From Bryobacterales bacterium (lineage in GTDB: Bacteria > Acidobacteriota > Terriglobia > Bryobacterales > Bryobacteraceae): 5,091 bases of DNA. Both the position numbers and the translations under genes were made by a program. Shown one piece after another: positions 1 through 5,091 of this stretch (positions are counted from its first letter, which is position 1; every line of letters begins with the position of its first letter). The DNA is taken from contig PKYZ01000067.1 of NCBI GenBank assembly GCA_003132865.1, positions 1,324-6,414 on the forward strand, read 5' to 3'. The notes under the pieces are model-generated. The model was given only the letters and a program-made list of their open reading frames with translations, made no database searches and had not been told where the DNA came from.

Positions 1-116
1 GTCGCCGCCGTCTCCCGGCGCACGCCCGTGGTCTTCTGAATGCGCCGCAGCGACCATCCCAGCCGCCCCAGCGCAATGACTTGCTGTTTAATTTGCTCGT
101 TCAAGACGTTGCTCAC
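1..116 (-). CDS. istA: IS21-family transposase IstA, N-terminal part (partial)
   Basis: IstA is the DDE transposase of IS21-family elements; it binds the element ends and works with the ATPase helper IstB. Reading the minus strand from 116 gives GTG AGC AAC..., that is MSNVLNEQIKQQVIALGRLG, followed by WSLRRIQKTTGVRRETAA up to the window edge. This is the N-terminal helix-turn-helix segment typical of IstA, about 38 residues of a protein normally near 500. The catalytic domain and istB lie outside. I chose the GTG at 116 because family members tend to begin MSNVL. A second in-frame GTG at 122 is possible, and an in-frame stop lies a few codons further upstream. No convincing ribosome site decides between them. 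Confidence 0.85.
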   Translation of the reverse strand, partial: MSNVLNEQIKQQVIALGRLGWSLRRIQKTTGVRRETAA

Positions 117-177
117 ATCCACGGAGGGTAGTCGCCCTCACGGCTGAGTTAACGTCCTGGTTTAGCGGTTTATCGTT

Positions 178-221
178 GGCCGGTTTTGAAGTGACCCTCT
201 ATGGCCGGTTTTGGGTGACCC
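178..221. repeat. Two direct repeats, likely IstA binding sites at the IS21 end
   Basis: GGCCGGTTTT-GAA-GTGACCC at 178-197 is repeated as GGCCGGTTTT-GG-GTGACCC at 203-221. The copies lie about 25 bp apart, differ only in the 2-3 base spacer, and sit between the istA start and the element end. IS21-family elements are known to carry such repeats inside their ends as transposase binding sites. The role here is inferred from that; the repeat itself is directly visible. Confidence 0.75.
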
Positions 222-303
222 CCGAGGTGTTCAGGTCTCGGTCTGACTGATCGCTAACGGTGCGCGCCTAAAACACAGCTTAAGCTAACTGTATTGGTGT
301 GGT

Positions 304-326
304 ATCTAGAGAACGATCGTCTAGAT
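304..326. repeat. Inverted repeat ATCTAGA / TCTAGAT
   Basis: A 7-bp perfect inverted repeat: ATCTAGA at 304-310 and TCTAGAT at 320-326, separated by 9 bases. The interval and the first base of the right arm form the 8-bp palindrome ACGATCGT (313-320). It lies in the non-coding stretch between the IS21 end and the IS630 remnant. It could be part of the lost IS630 end or of older DNA. No function is assigned. Confidence 0.55.
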
Positions 327-334
327 TGTCCATA

Positions 335-376
335 GCGCCAACCGCCTACAGGGTACCCTGACCGGACAGTTGGCGC
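335..376. repeat. Nested inverted repeat around a 12-bp palindrome
   Basis: GCGCCAAC at 335-342 and GTTGGCGC at 369-376 are perfect inverted copies. Nested between them is the perfect 12-bp palindrome CAGGGTACCCTG at 349-360, with spacers of 6 and 8 bases. Together with the repeat at 304-326 this accounts for most of the gene-free interval 234-369, which otherwise shows only a short palindrome, AGCTTAAGCT (277-286). The structure may belong to the IS630 remnant's 5' end or be a small palindromic element. Confidence 0.6.
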
Positions 377-787
377 CAAGCAGAAACTGGAGTGAGTCTG
401 AACGTGCCGCGTCGGGCGGAAGCGGCATTAGCTCTGACACGGCATTGCTGTTGGATTCGCTTCCAGGCCAGAGTGACGAGACCATTGCGCGGCAACATCA
501 AATCAACCGTTGCGGTGGTGCTTTGCGTCCAGAAATGCGTCCAATTCGGTCTGGACGCGGCGCTCGGAGAATTGCCGCGGTCCGGCAAGCCGCGGCAACT
601 GCCGGGCGACGCGATTGCAAATGGGGTGCTGAATTCTGCCTGCCAGAAGCCTAAGGATTCAGGCTATTCCTACGAACTGTGGACCTACAAGTTGCTGACC
701 GCCCATGTACGCCGGCATTGTGTCGCAGAGGGCCATCCGGCCCTGCAAAAGCTGAGCCGCTCCAAGCTCCATAAAATCCTGTTATAG
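370..787 (+). pseudogene. IS630-family transposase remnant, frameshifted and 3'-truncated
   Basis: Only the N-terminal DNA-binding half of an IS630-type transposase is left. The frame open from 370 gives SESERAA near its start and, further on, GQSDETIARQHQINRC, which resembles the first helix-turn-helix. Just after 513 the match moves to the frame shifted by one base: VVLCVQKCVQFGLDAALGEL, then LPRSGKPRQLP, GYSYELWTYKLLTAHVRRHC and LSRSKLHKIL. These are hallmarks of this family: the PRSGxPR linker, the GYxxELWT segment and the second DNA-binding region ending in KIL. In intact relatives KIL is followed by the DDE catalytic domain; here the reading ends at TAG 785-787 beside the GH31 stop codon. 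There is at least one frameshift, and the early part may contain another. No genuine start codon is evident; TTG 370 is only where the frame opens. The product would be inactive. Confidence 0.8.
572..598. repeat. 9-bp perfect inverted repeat in the IS630 remnant
   Basis: TTGCCGCGG (572-580) and CCGCGGCAA (590-598) flank a 9-base loop. It would form a strong GC-rich hairpin in RNA. It lies in codons for the conserved LPRSGKPRQL linker, so it may be chance caused by codon choice. No T-run follows, so it is not called a terminator, although it is the nearest strong hairpin downstream of the GH31 gene. Confidence 0.4.
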
Positions 788-2902
788 GCGCACCTCAACA
801 GGCCGGCCCTTAAACACAACTGCTTTCGAGACGGCCTCGTTTGCGACCCGCACCTCGATGTTGCGCGTCATCGGAGGCAGCATCCGCGAGCCCTTCGCAA
901 GCTGAATTTTCAAGGTGCGATCGCGATCGCTCCAAGTCGATTGCAGCCGCATGACGTCGCCGCGCCGGTAATTGAACGTCTTGCCGTCATCCTCGTACAA
1001 AGTGAAGGCACCGTCGCTACCCGGATACACCCAAAGTGTCAACGGCCCATCGACTTTCTCCTCCGTGTACTGTCTTACGGGTCCCATGGGAATTACGGCG
1101 CCCGCGCGAACATACAGAGGGGTTGTCGCCAGGTCGACGGGACGGCTGATTTCCCTCCCGCCTTCGAGCTTTTCCCTTGCCCAAAAGTCGTACCAGGCGC
1201 CCCGCGGCAAATACAGTTTTCTCTCGCTGGCGCCTTTCTCGACAACCGGGGCGACCAGCATGTCCCGGCCCCATAGGTATTCGTCGCCTCGAGCCACGGC
1301 CGCCGGATCATCAGGATAGTGCAGCCACAAGCCCCGCATCACAGGCAGCCCGCTATCATGGGCCTCGCGCACCGCCGTATAAAGGTAGGGCATGAGCCGA
1401 TAGCGCAACTCCAGGTACTGGCGGCAGATCGGCTCCACGGCGGCATTGTGCAGTTCTTCCGGATCGGGGTCGGCTGCTCCGTCGCGATAGGCCGCTACCT
1501 CGCTCACGCCCAGTTCGCCGGTGTTCCAGCCCCACGGCAGACGCAGCTTCCAAGTGCGTCCATGCGAGCGGAACAGAGGGCAGAATGCTCCAAACTGGAA
1601 CCAGCGCACATACAATTCACCGGTCAACTCCTTGGTCGGAACGAACCCCCCTATATCGGTACCCCAATAGGGGATGCCGCTGAGGCCGGTGTTCACCGCG
1701 ATCGGAATATGCGTGCGCAGCGTCTCCCAAGTCGAGAAGACGTCGCCGGACCACAGGAATGCCGCATACCGCTGCATACCCGCATAGCCGTTGCGATGCA
1801 GCGCAAAGGGACGCTCATTCGGGCGATCCATCTGCGCGCCCTCATAGTACATGCGATTGCGCACCAGCCTCGATTCGATGTTCAGCGGATCGCCTTCATC
1901 CGGCCACCAGCCATCCACGCCGAGCGAAAACACTTTGCGATGCGCGTCCCACAAGCAGCCCGCCTGCCCTTCGTCGAATCGGTCCACGCGGCATGGGTCG
2001 TGCACGGACCCCTGCAGCTTGGGAGTCCAGATCACCGAATGCAGCACGACGCGAAAATGTTCTTTGTGAAACTCATCGACGATCTCTTTCGGATCCGGAA
2101 ACACCCGCGGATTCCACGCGAACGAACCGTTAGCGGTGTTCCAGCCCGAAGGACAGAAGCCAGTCCCAAGAAAAATCATCGTGTCGCAGGGCAGCTTCTT
2201 CTCGCGGAAGGTCCGCGCCTCCGCCAGGATCTCCTCGCGGCTCCCCAGCGTCCGATGCGACTGCTGATATCCAAGAGACCAAAGAGGTGGCATTTCAGGA
2301 TACCCGGTGAGCCGCGCATATTCGGCCATGATAGAAGCCGGATCGGACGCGCCAATCACAAACAGGTCCAACGCAGCGTCCGGCGAGGCTGGCTCAAACC
2401 GGCCCGCGCTTCCCGTGAAGTCGAACGTGCCGAACGGCTGATGGATGAACATCGCCCAGCCGCCGGTTCCGATGATCCATGGAATGGGAACTCTTCCGCC
2501 ATGGGTGCGCAGCTTATAGCCGCCTTGCCCGCTTGTCATGCGATCGGTGGATCCGCGCCGGTCGAACTGCGGACCGCCTTCGCCGAGTCCCAGCAGAGGC
2601 CCGTCGCCGAGTTCGAAGGTCACTACTCCGGTCTGTGGATCGATTCTAAGTTGCTGTACCAGCTTCCCGCTCTTGACCATCTCAACGCGAACCGTCAGCG
2701 GGCCGGTCAACTCGACCTTAAGGTCGCCGGAGGCCACTCGTCCCAGTTCAACTAGGGAACCATCGGCAGGTATCGGCCGTCCACGACTGATCCGAACCGT
2801 CTTCGCGCTGATGGGCGTGACCACGATCTTCGTGTCTTCGGCTTTTCCAAGTACCACGGCCGTCCCAGCGGCTATCACCCGTAAGGCGTCTCTGCGAGTC
2901 AT
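782..2902 (-). CDS. Glycoside hydrolase family 31 alpha-glycosidase with Tat-like leader
   Basis: This 706-residue protein has the GH31 layout and would hydrolyse alpha-glycosidic bonds with retention, via two aspartates. Residues 1-21 (MTRRDALRV, then a hydrophobic run ending LGKA) look like a twin-arginine export signal, so it probably acts in the periplasm or outside. A beta-sandwich N-domain runs to about residue 205. The barrel starts at PPLWSLGYQQSH. The nucleophile is Asp335 in DGWWPDEGD and the acid/base Asp387 in LWSGD. GIPYWGTDIGGF (409-420) and FQFGAFCPLFRSHGR (435-449) are further family motifs. The C-terminal beta domains include PLYVRAGAVIPMG and YEDDGKTFNYRRGD. Strand beta2 reads IFLGTGFCPSGWN, without the usual Asp-x-Asp, so the substrate is uncertain (glucosidase, xylosidase or other). 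I chose ATG 2902 over TTG 2905 because a GAGGG site is spaced 6 bases from it. The stop codon touches the IS630 remnant, and there is no obvious terminator. Confidence 0.92.
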   Translation of the reverse strand: MTRRDALRVIAAGTAVVLGKAEDTKIVVTPISAKTVRISRGRPIPADGSLVELGRVASGDLKVELTGPLTVRVEMVKSGKLVQQLRIDPQTGVVTFELGDGPLLGLGEGGPQFDRRGSTDRMTSGQGGYKLRTHGGRVPIPWIIGTGGWAMFIHQPFGTFDFTGSAGRFEPASPDAALDLFVIGASDPASIMAEYARLTGYPEMPPLWSLGYQQSHRTLGSREEILAEARTFREKKLPCDTMIFLGTGFCPSGWNTANGSFAWNPRVFPDPKEIVDEFHKEHFRVVLHSVIWTPKLQGSVHDPCRVDRFDEGQAGCLWDAHRKVFSLGVDGWWPDEGDPLNIESRLVRNRMYYEGAQMDRPNERPFALHRNGYAGMQRYAAFLWSGDVFSTWETLRTHIPIAVNTGLSGIPYWGTDIGGFVPTKELTGELYVRWFQFGAFCPLFRSHGRTWKLRLPWGWNTGELGVSEVAAYRDGAADPDPEELHNAAVEPICRQYLELRYRLMPYLYTAVREAHDSGLPVMRGLWLHYPDDPAAVARGDEYLWGRDMLVAPVVEKGASERKLYLPRGAWYDFWAREKLEGGREISRPVDLATTPLYVRAGAVIPMGPVRQYTEEKVDGPLTLWVYPGSDGAFTLYEDDGKTFNYRRGDVMRLQSTWSDRDRTLKIQLAKGSRMLPPMTRNIEVRVANEAVSKAVVFKGRPVEVRL

Positions 2903-2908
2903 CAATTA

Positions 2909-2915
2909 CCCTCTT
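2909..2915 (-). promoter_or_regulatory. Ribosome binding site of the GH31 gene
   Basis: The minus strand reads AAGAGGG, 6 bases (TAATTG) before ATG 2902. This good Shine-Dalgarno match and spacing decides the start in favour of ATG 2902 over the adjacent TTG 2905. Confidence 0.75.
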
Positions 2916-2948
2916 AGGCGAAAGTGGATCGCGTATCGCTTTTCGGCT

Positions 2949-2963
2949 TCGTCACTGTGACGA
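2949..2963. promoter_or_regulatory. 15-bp perfect palindrome upstream of GH31, possible operator
   Basis: TCGTCACTGTGACGA is a perfect inverted repeat (7-bp arms, one central base) in the 109-bp gap between the amidase stop and the GH31 start, about 47 bases before the GH31 ATG. A second, weaker inverted repeat, CTGCA-7-TGCAG, lies beside it at 2970-2986. The symmetry fits a dimeric repressor site, or a hairpin in a readthrough transcript. I find no good -35/-10 pair in the gap, so a separate GH31 promoter is not supported. Function is inferred only. Confidence 0.4.
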
Positions 2964-3011
2964 CCGGAGCTGCATCAATTCTGCAGGCGAATAATCGGCT
3001 CATTGCCTTCA

Positions 3012-4454
3012 CTATGAAATTTGCGGATGCCTCTTGTGCCAGTCAGTGTGGCTTTGGTACATGCGGGCTGCCGCAATCACGGCGTGGTCGTTCGCCGCGC
3101 GGGCGATGAACTGAAGCCCATACGGAAGGTTCTGGCCGCTGAATCCGCACGGCACGGACAACGCGGGTAGCCCAAATAGGCTCGATATGCCGTCCAGCGC
3201 CTTTTGGTTCACCTCATCGTGCCGCGCACGCGGCGCATTCTCCGGCGTTTGAGCCGGATCCGGAGACTGAACCAAGGGTTGCGCGGTCGAATCGCTGCCC
3301 GGCGCGGCCAGCACATCGAAATCGTTGAATAACTCGTCGATTCTGCGTTGGAGGATGGTCCGTACGCGTTGTACGTCCAGGTAATCCGCGGCCGAAAACT
3401 CCTCGCTGACATATCCGTTAATCTGGCCAAGCGGGTCGTGCAGGTAGGCACAAGAACCCGATCTGATCATGTTTCTGAACGATGAAGCCGCTTCCATCAA
3501 GATCGTCAATTCCGCCGCATCCTCAAAGGGTCCATCGGGAACTACGGCGTCGGATATTCTTGCGCCGTGCTTCTCCATGGTTCGCAAGGCAGCATCAATC
3601 TGCGATTCGAGTTCCGGATTGGGACTCCCGGCGTTCGCCAGTTTGCCAACGCGCAATGGTTTGCGCGGCTCATTGGCGAGCGATGGATAGACGAAGCTCG
3701 CAAGGCCCGGGGGGAGAGAATCGTGGTCCCTGGGGTCGTGGCCCGCGATCGCGGATAGGATGAGTCCGCAATCGTCGGCCGTGCGTGCCATGGGGCCGAG
3801 TTTGTCCATGGACCACGCAATGCACATGGAGCCATAACGGCTGACACGGCCGAAGGTTGGACGCATTCCGGATATGCCGCACCAAGCCGTCGGGCAGATG
3901 ATCGATCCTCTCGTATCCGAGCCAATCGCAAATGGAGCTAGTCCGGCGGCCACAATAGCACCCGAACCACTCGAAGAACCACATGTCCAGCAGTCCGTGT
4001 TCCAAGGGTTTCGCGCGGGCCCGGTCAGCGAAGCCTCGCCGTTGGTGTAACCGAGGCCGCCAGCCAATTCAATCATCGCGGCCTTCCCAATCAGGATGGC
4101 GCCCGCCCGCTCCAGCTTTTCGACGATTGTTGCGTTGTGGTCGAAGCGCCGATCGGCGAACGGCGGCGCGCCCCAGGTGGTCGGATATCCTTTCACCGCA
4201 ATCAGATCCTTGGCCGCATAGGGAATGCCGTGCAACGGACCGCGATAATGGCCCGCCGCAATCTCGCGTTCCGCGGCGCGCGCTTGTTGAACCGCCAAGT
4301 CCGGCGTCAGCGTTGCGTACGCATTTAACTTTGGACCGATCTGCTCACTTCGATTGAGGTAGGCTTCCGCGAGCGCCACGGGCGAAAGCTTCCGGCTACG
4401 CAGGCGAGCGCTCAATTCCGGAATCGGCAGATAGAGGGTCCGCTCGTCGATCAC
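3012..4454 (-). CDS. Amidase-signature family hydrolase
   Basis: This 480-residue amidase-signature enzyme uses a Ser-cisSer-Lys triad to hydrolyse amide bonds. The catalytic Lys is Lys82 in PYAAKDLI. The glycine/serine-rich signature starts at CGSSSGSGAIVAAGL (158-172), with cis-Ser Ser160. The nucleophile is Ser184 in GSDTRGSIICP, 24 residues later, as in well-studied members. GISGMRPTFGRVSRYGSM (193-210) and MDKLGPMARTADDCG (216-230) follow, and the C-terminus ends TDWHKRHP. This pattern matches amidases often labelled GatA-like, but there is no gatB or gatC beside it, so tRNA amidotransferase function is unlikely. It has no signal peptide, so it is probably cytoplasmic. The substrate is unknown. 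The start is GTG 4454, which shares 4 bp with the stop of the small upstream gene, with a weak GGGA 8 bases before it; this implies translational coupling. GH31 follows 109 bp downstream on the same strand. Confidence 0.93.
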   Translation of the reverse strand: MIDERTLYLPIPELSARLRSRKLSPVALAEAYLNRSEQIGPKLNAYATLTPDLAVQQARAAEREIAAGHYRGPLHGIPYAAKDLIAVKGYPTTWGAPPFADRRFDHNATIVEKLERAGAILIGKAAMIELAGGLGYTNGEASLTGPARNPWNTDCWTCGSSSGSGAIVAAGLAPFAIGSDTRGSIICPTAWCGISGMRPTFGRVSRYGSMCIAWSMDKLGPMARTADDCGLILSAIAGHDPRDHDSLPPGLASFVYPSLANEPRKPLRVGKLANAGSPNPELESQIDAALRTMEKHGARISDAVVPDGPFEDAAELTILMEAASSFRNMIRSGSCAYLHDPLGQINGYVSEEFSAADYLDVQRVRTILQRRIDELFNDFDVLAAPGSDSTAQPLVQSPDPAQTPENAPRARHDEVNQKALDGISSLFGLPALSVPCGFSGQNLPYGLQFIARAANDHAVIAAARMYQSHTDWHKRHPQIS

Positions 4455-4744
4455 AACCGGAATCCCGTAGCTGGTGCATCGCCATTCTCCAGCGGGAAAT
4501 CGCGGATTCGCGCCAGCATCCGTTCATGGCTGACAATTGTTTCTCGTGCACGCGTGCGCTGCTCTTCGGAGAGCCGATCGCCGTACTTTCGTAACACGTT
4601 CGCATATTTGGCGTCGACGACAGTCTTGTTCTCGGGCGTAATGGGAGACTGAGCGGTTGCCGGAACCCCAACCGCACCCGCAGCCGCGAGCGCGGCACAC
4701 CGGCCAAGTTGGCGGCGCGAAAAAACACGTGGCTCACAGATCAT
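4451..4744 (-). CDS. Small Tat-exported protein of unknown function, coupled to the amidase
   Basis: This is a 97-residue protein with no domain I can name. Residues 9-14 (SRRQLG) give a twin-arginine motif, followed by a hydrophobic alanine-rich run (CAALAAAGAVGV) and a clean cleavage site PATA/Q after residue 31. The mature part would be about 66 residues. It is charged and probably helical in the middle (VDAKYANVLRKYGDRLSEEQ) and ends in the distinctive segment FPLENGDAPATGFRL (83-97). Its stop overlaps the amidase GTG by 4 bp, so the two are very likely translated together. From memory, small leader-bearing proteins with similar FPLxNGDxPA ends occur beside amidases in related bacteria; this was not checked. 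ATG 4744 has no good ribosome site, but a promoter lies just upstream and the twin-arginine leader supports this start. A chance open frame is unlikely given the leader and the overlap. Confidence 0.8.
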   Translation of the reverse strand: MICEPRVFSRRQLGRCAALAAAGAVGVPATAQSPITPENKTVVDAKYANVLRKYGDRLSEEQRTRARETIVSHERMLARIRDFPLENGDAPATGFRL

Positions 4745-4773
4745 AAGCAGGACATCAAGTAAGCGCTTTCAGC

Positions 4774-4802
4774 AGCATACTCTGGCTCAGATTGCCTGTC
4801 AA
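4774..4802 (-). promoter_or_regulatory. Sigma70-type promoter for the small protein-amidase operon
   Basis: The minus strand reads TTGACA (4802-4797), then 17 bases, then TATGCT (4779-4774). The -35 box is the consensus, the spacer is ideal, and the -10 matches 4 of 6 bases. Transcription would start near 4767, giving a leader of about 23 bases before ATG 4744. The position fits the gene order. The -35 box is directly joined to the tandem repeat at 4803-4849. Confidence 0.65.
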
Positions 4803-4849
4803 GGGTTCGAATTGGGGACTCGAATTGGGACTCGAAGGGGACTCGAATT
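4803..4849. repeat. Imperfect tandem repeat of GGGGACTCGAATT abutting the promoter
   Basis: Four consecutive units are visible: GGGTTCGAATT (4803-4813), GGGGACTCGAATT (4814-4826), GGGACTCGAA (4827-4836) and GGGGACTCGAATT (4837-4849). Unit length varies (11, 13, 10, 13 bases), so the array would not keep a reading frame. The first unit touches the -35 box of the operon promoter. It could be a binding array for a regulator or a simple slippage-generated repeat. Confidence 0.75.
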
Positions 4850-5046
4850 GCGCGCCGTCTTTGCGCGCGCCGGAGGGTAGCCTTGACGGGTTCTGCCGCA
4901 TGCGGGAAGAGGGAACGGGAGCCGTGCCTCTGAAATGAGGAGACATTTTCATCGAGGCGACCGGACTTTTCGACCGTTTTTGACAGGTTCATTCTTCGCG
5001 ACTCGGCGCCGGCGTGGCCTGTTTCCGCTGATGTAAGCTGGTGTTC
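4850..5046. other. Gene-free divergent intergenic region, remaining part
   Basis: Between the tandem repeat and the divergent gene I see no convincing gene. It holds a GCGCGC hairpin (4850-4855 with 4863-4868), a 10-bp palindrome CCGCATGCGG (4896-4905) and a plus-strand TTGACA at 4980-4985 that has no acceptable -10 box about 17 bases on. A minus-strand open frame covers 4992-4741 but is judged spurious. Control signals for the divergent gene at 5047 must lie here but are not recognisable. Confidence 0.5.
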
Positions 5047-5091
5047 ATGAAGGCCGGCTCGGGCGTCACGCGGCGGGGTTTACTGGCGGGG
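5047..5091 (+). CDS. Start of a divergent gene with a twin-arginine leader (partial)
   Basis: The last 45 bases read ATG AAG GCC GGC TCG..., giving MKAGSGVTRRGLLAG up to the window edge. TRRGLLAG is a good twin-arginine motif (T-R-R-x-x-L) entering a hydrophobic stretch, so the product is probably exported folded by the Tat system. Only 15 residues are visible, so the function cannot be told. An in-frame GTG at 5041 is an alternative start; an in-frame stop at 5029-5031 limits extension further upstream. No strong ribosome site is seen. It points away from the amidase operon and shares its intergenic region. Confidence 0.55.
   Translation, partial: MKAGSGVTRRGLLAG

Larger units (their letters stand above)
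1..233 (-). mobile_element. IS21-family insertion sequence, left end (partial)
   Basis: This is the 5' end of an IS21-type element that runs leftwards out of the window. It holds the start of the istA transposase gene, preceded by about 110 bp of non-coding terminal DNA with two direct repeats. On the minus strand the element would begin TGAACACCTCGGGGGTCACC, so the plus-strand end reads GGTGTTCA, closing in CA at 233. Elements of this family usually end in TG...CA and carry several transposase binding repeats inside each end. The exact boundary is inferred from the terminal CA. The far end and the target duplication are outside the window, so it cannot be seen whether the element is intact. 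Confidence 0.7.

Noticed and set aside
392..787. An intact 131-residue plus-strand protein.
   Set aside because: Its first third does not match the transposase family, while another frame does up to base 513. It is part of a frameshifted IS630 remnant, not a real standalone gene.
1319..2755. Long plus-strand open frame of 478 codons opposite the GH31 gene.
   Set aside because: It is antisense to a gene with clear catalytic motifs and reads as Arg/Pro/His/Ala-rich sequence with no recognisable domain. It is a product of GC-rich codon bias.
4803..4850. TTCGAATT motifs resembling a tRNA T-arm, which could mark a tRNA gene end or attachment site.
   Set aside because: No acceptor stem, D-arm or anticodon arm can be folded around it, and the motif simply recurs as part of the tandem repeat.
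4850..4868. GCGCGC hairpin as a terminator.
   Set aside because: No T-run follows on either strand, and no gene ends nearby on the plus strand.
4741..4992. Minus-strand open frame of 83 codons whose stop overlaps the ATG of the small Tat protein by 4 bp.
   Set aside because: It runs through the tandem repeat, whose unit lengths do not keep frame, and through the strong promoter at 4774-4802. The product is low in hydrophobic core residues and resembles nothing I know. The 4-bp overlap is probably chance.
4980..5046. Plus-strand TTGACA at 4980-4985 as a promoter for the divergent gene.
   Set aside because: The sequence 16-18 bases downstream is GC-rich (around ACTCGG) with no acceptable -10 box.

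Overview
The window looks like a chromosomal segment from a fairly GC-rich soil bacterium, most probably an acidobacterium of the Solibacter/Bryobacter type. This placement is an inference. It rests on the gene style (a secreted GH31 glycosidase, an amidase of the 'WTCGSSSG' kind, several twin-arginine leaders) and on the presence of IS21 and IS630 debris. No sequence comparison was run.

Layout. Bases 1-233 are the left end of an IS21-family insertion sequence: the first codons of the IstA transposase on the minus strand, two direct repeats typical of transposase binding sites, and a probable TG...CA element end. Bases 234-369 hold no gene but contain a cluster of palindromes (304-326 and a nested one at 335-376). 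Bases 370-787 are a frameshifted, 3'-truncated IS630-family transposase remnant on the plus strand. It stops exactly where the chromosomal genes begin.

The core is a minus-strand cluster read from right to left. A sigma70-like promoter at 4774-4802 (TTGACA, 17 bp, TATGCT) leads into a small Tat-exported protein of unknown function (4744-4451). This overlaps by 4 bp with an amidase-signature enzyme (4454-3012). After a 109-bp gap containing a 15-bp perfect palindrome comes a GH31 alpha-glycosidase with a Tat-like leader (2902-782). The first two genes look translationally coupled. The GH31 gene may be read through from them or controlled separately from the gap. A degenerate tandem repeat of GGGGACTCGAATT type abuts the -35 box of the promoter. 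At the right edge a divergent plus-strand gene begins with another twin-arginine leader (from 5047).

Working together: the GH31 enzyme would release alpha-linked sugars outside the cytoplasm. The amidase would hydrolyse an unidentified amide, and the small exported protein is its closest partner. A shared pathway is only suggested by position. I see no CRISPR array, no RNA gene and no clear new defence or other system. The most notable points are the small Tat protein/amidase pair, the repeat array on the promoter, and a GH31 active site lacking a usual substrate-binding aspartate.
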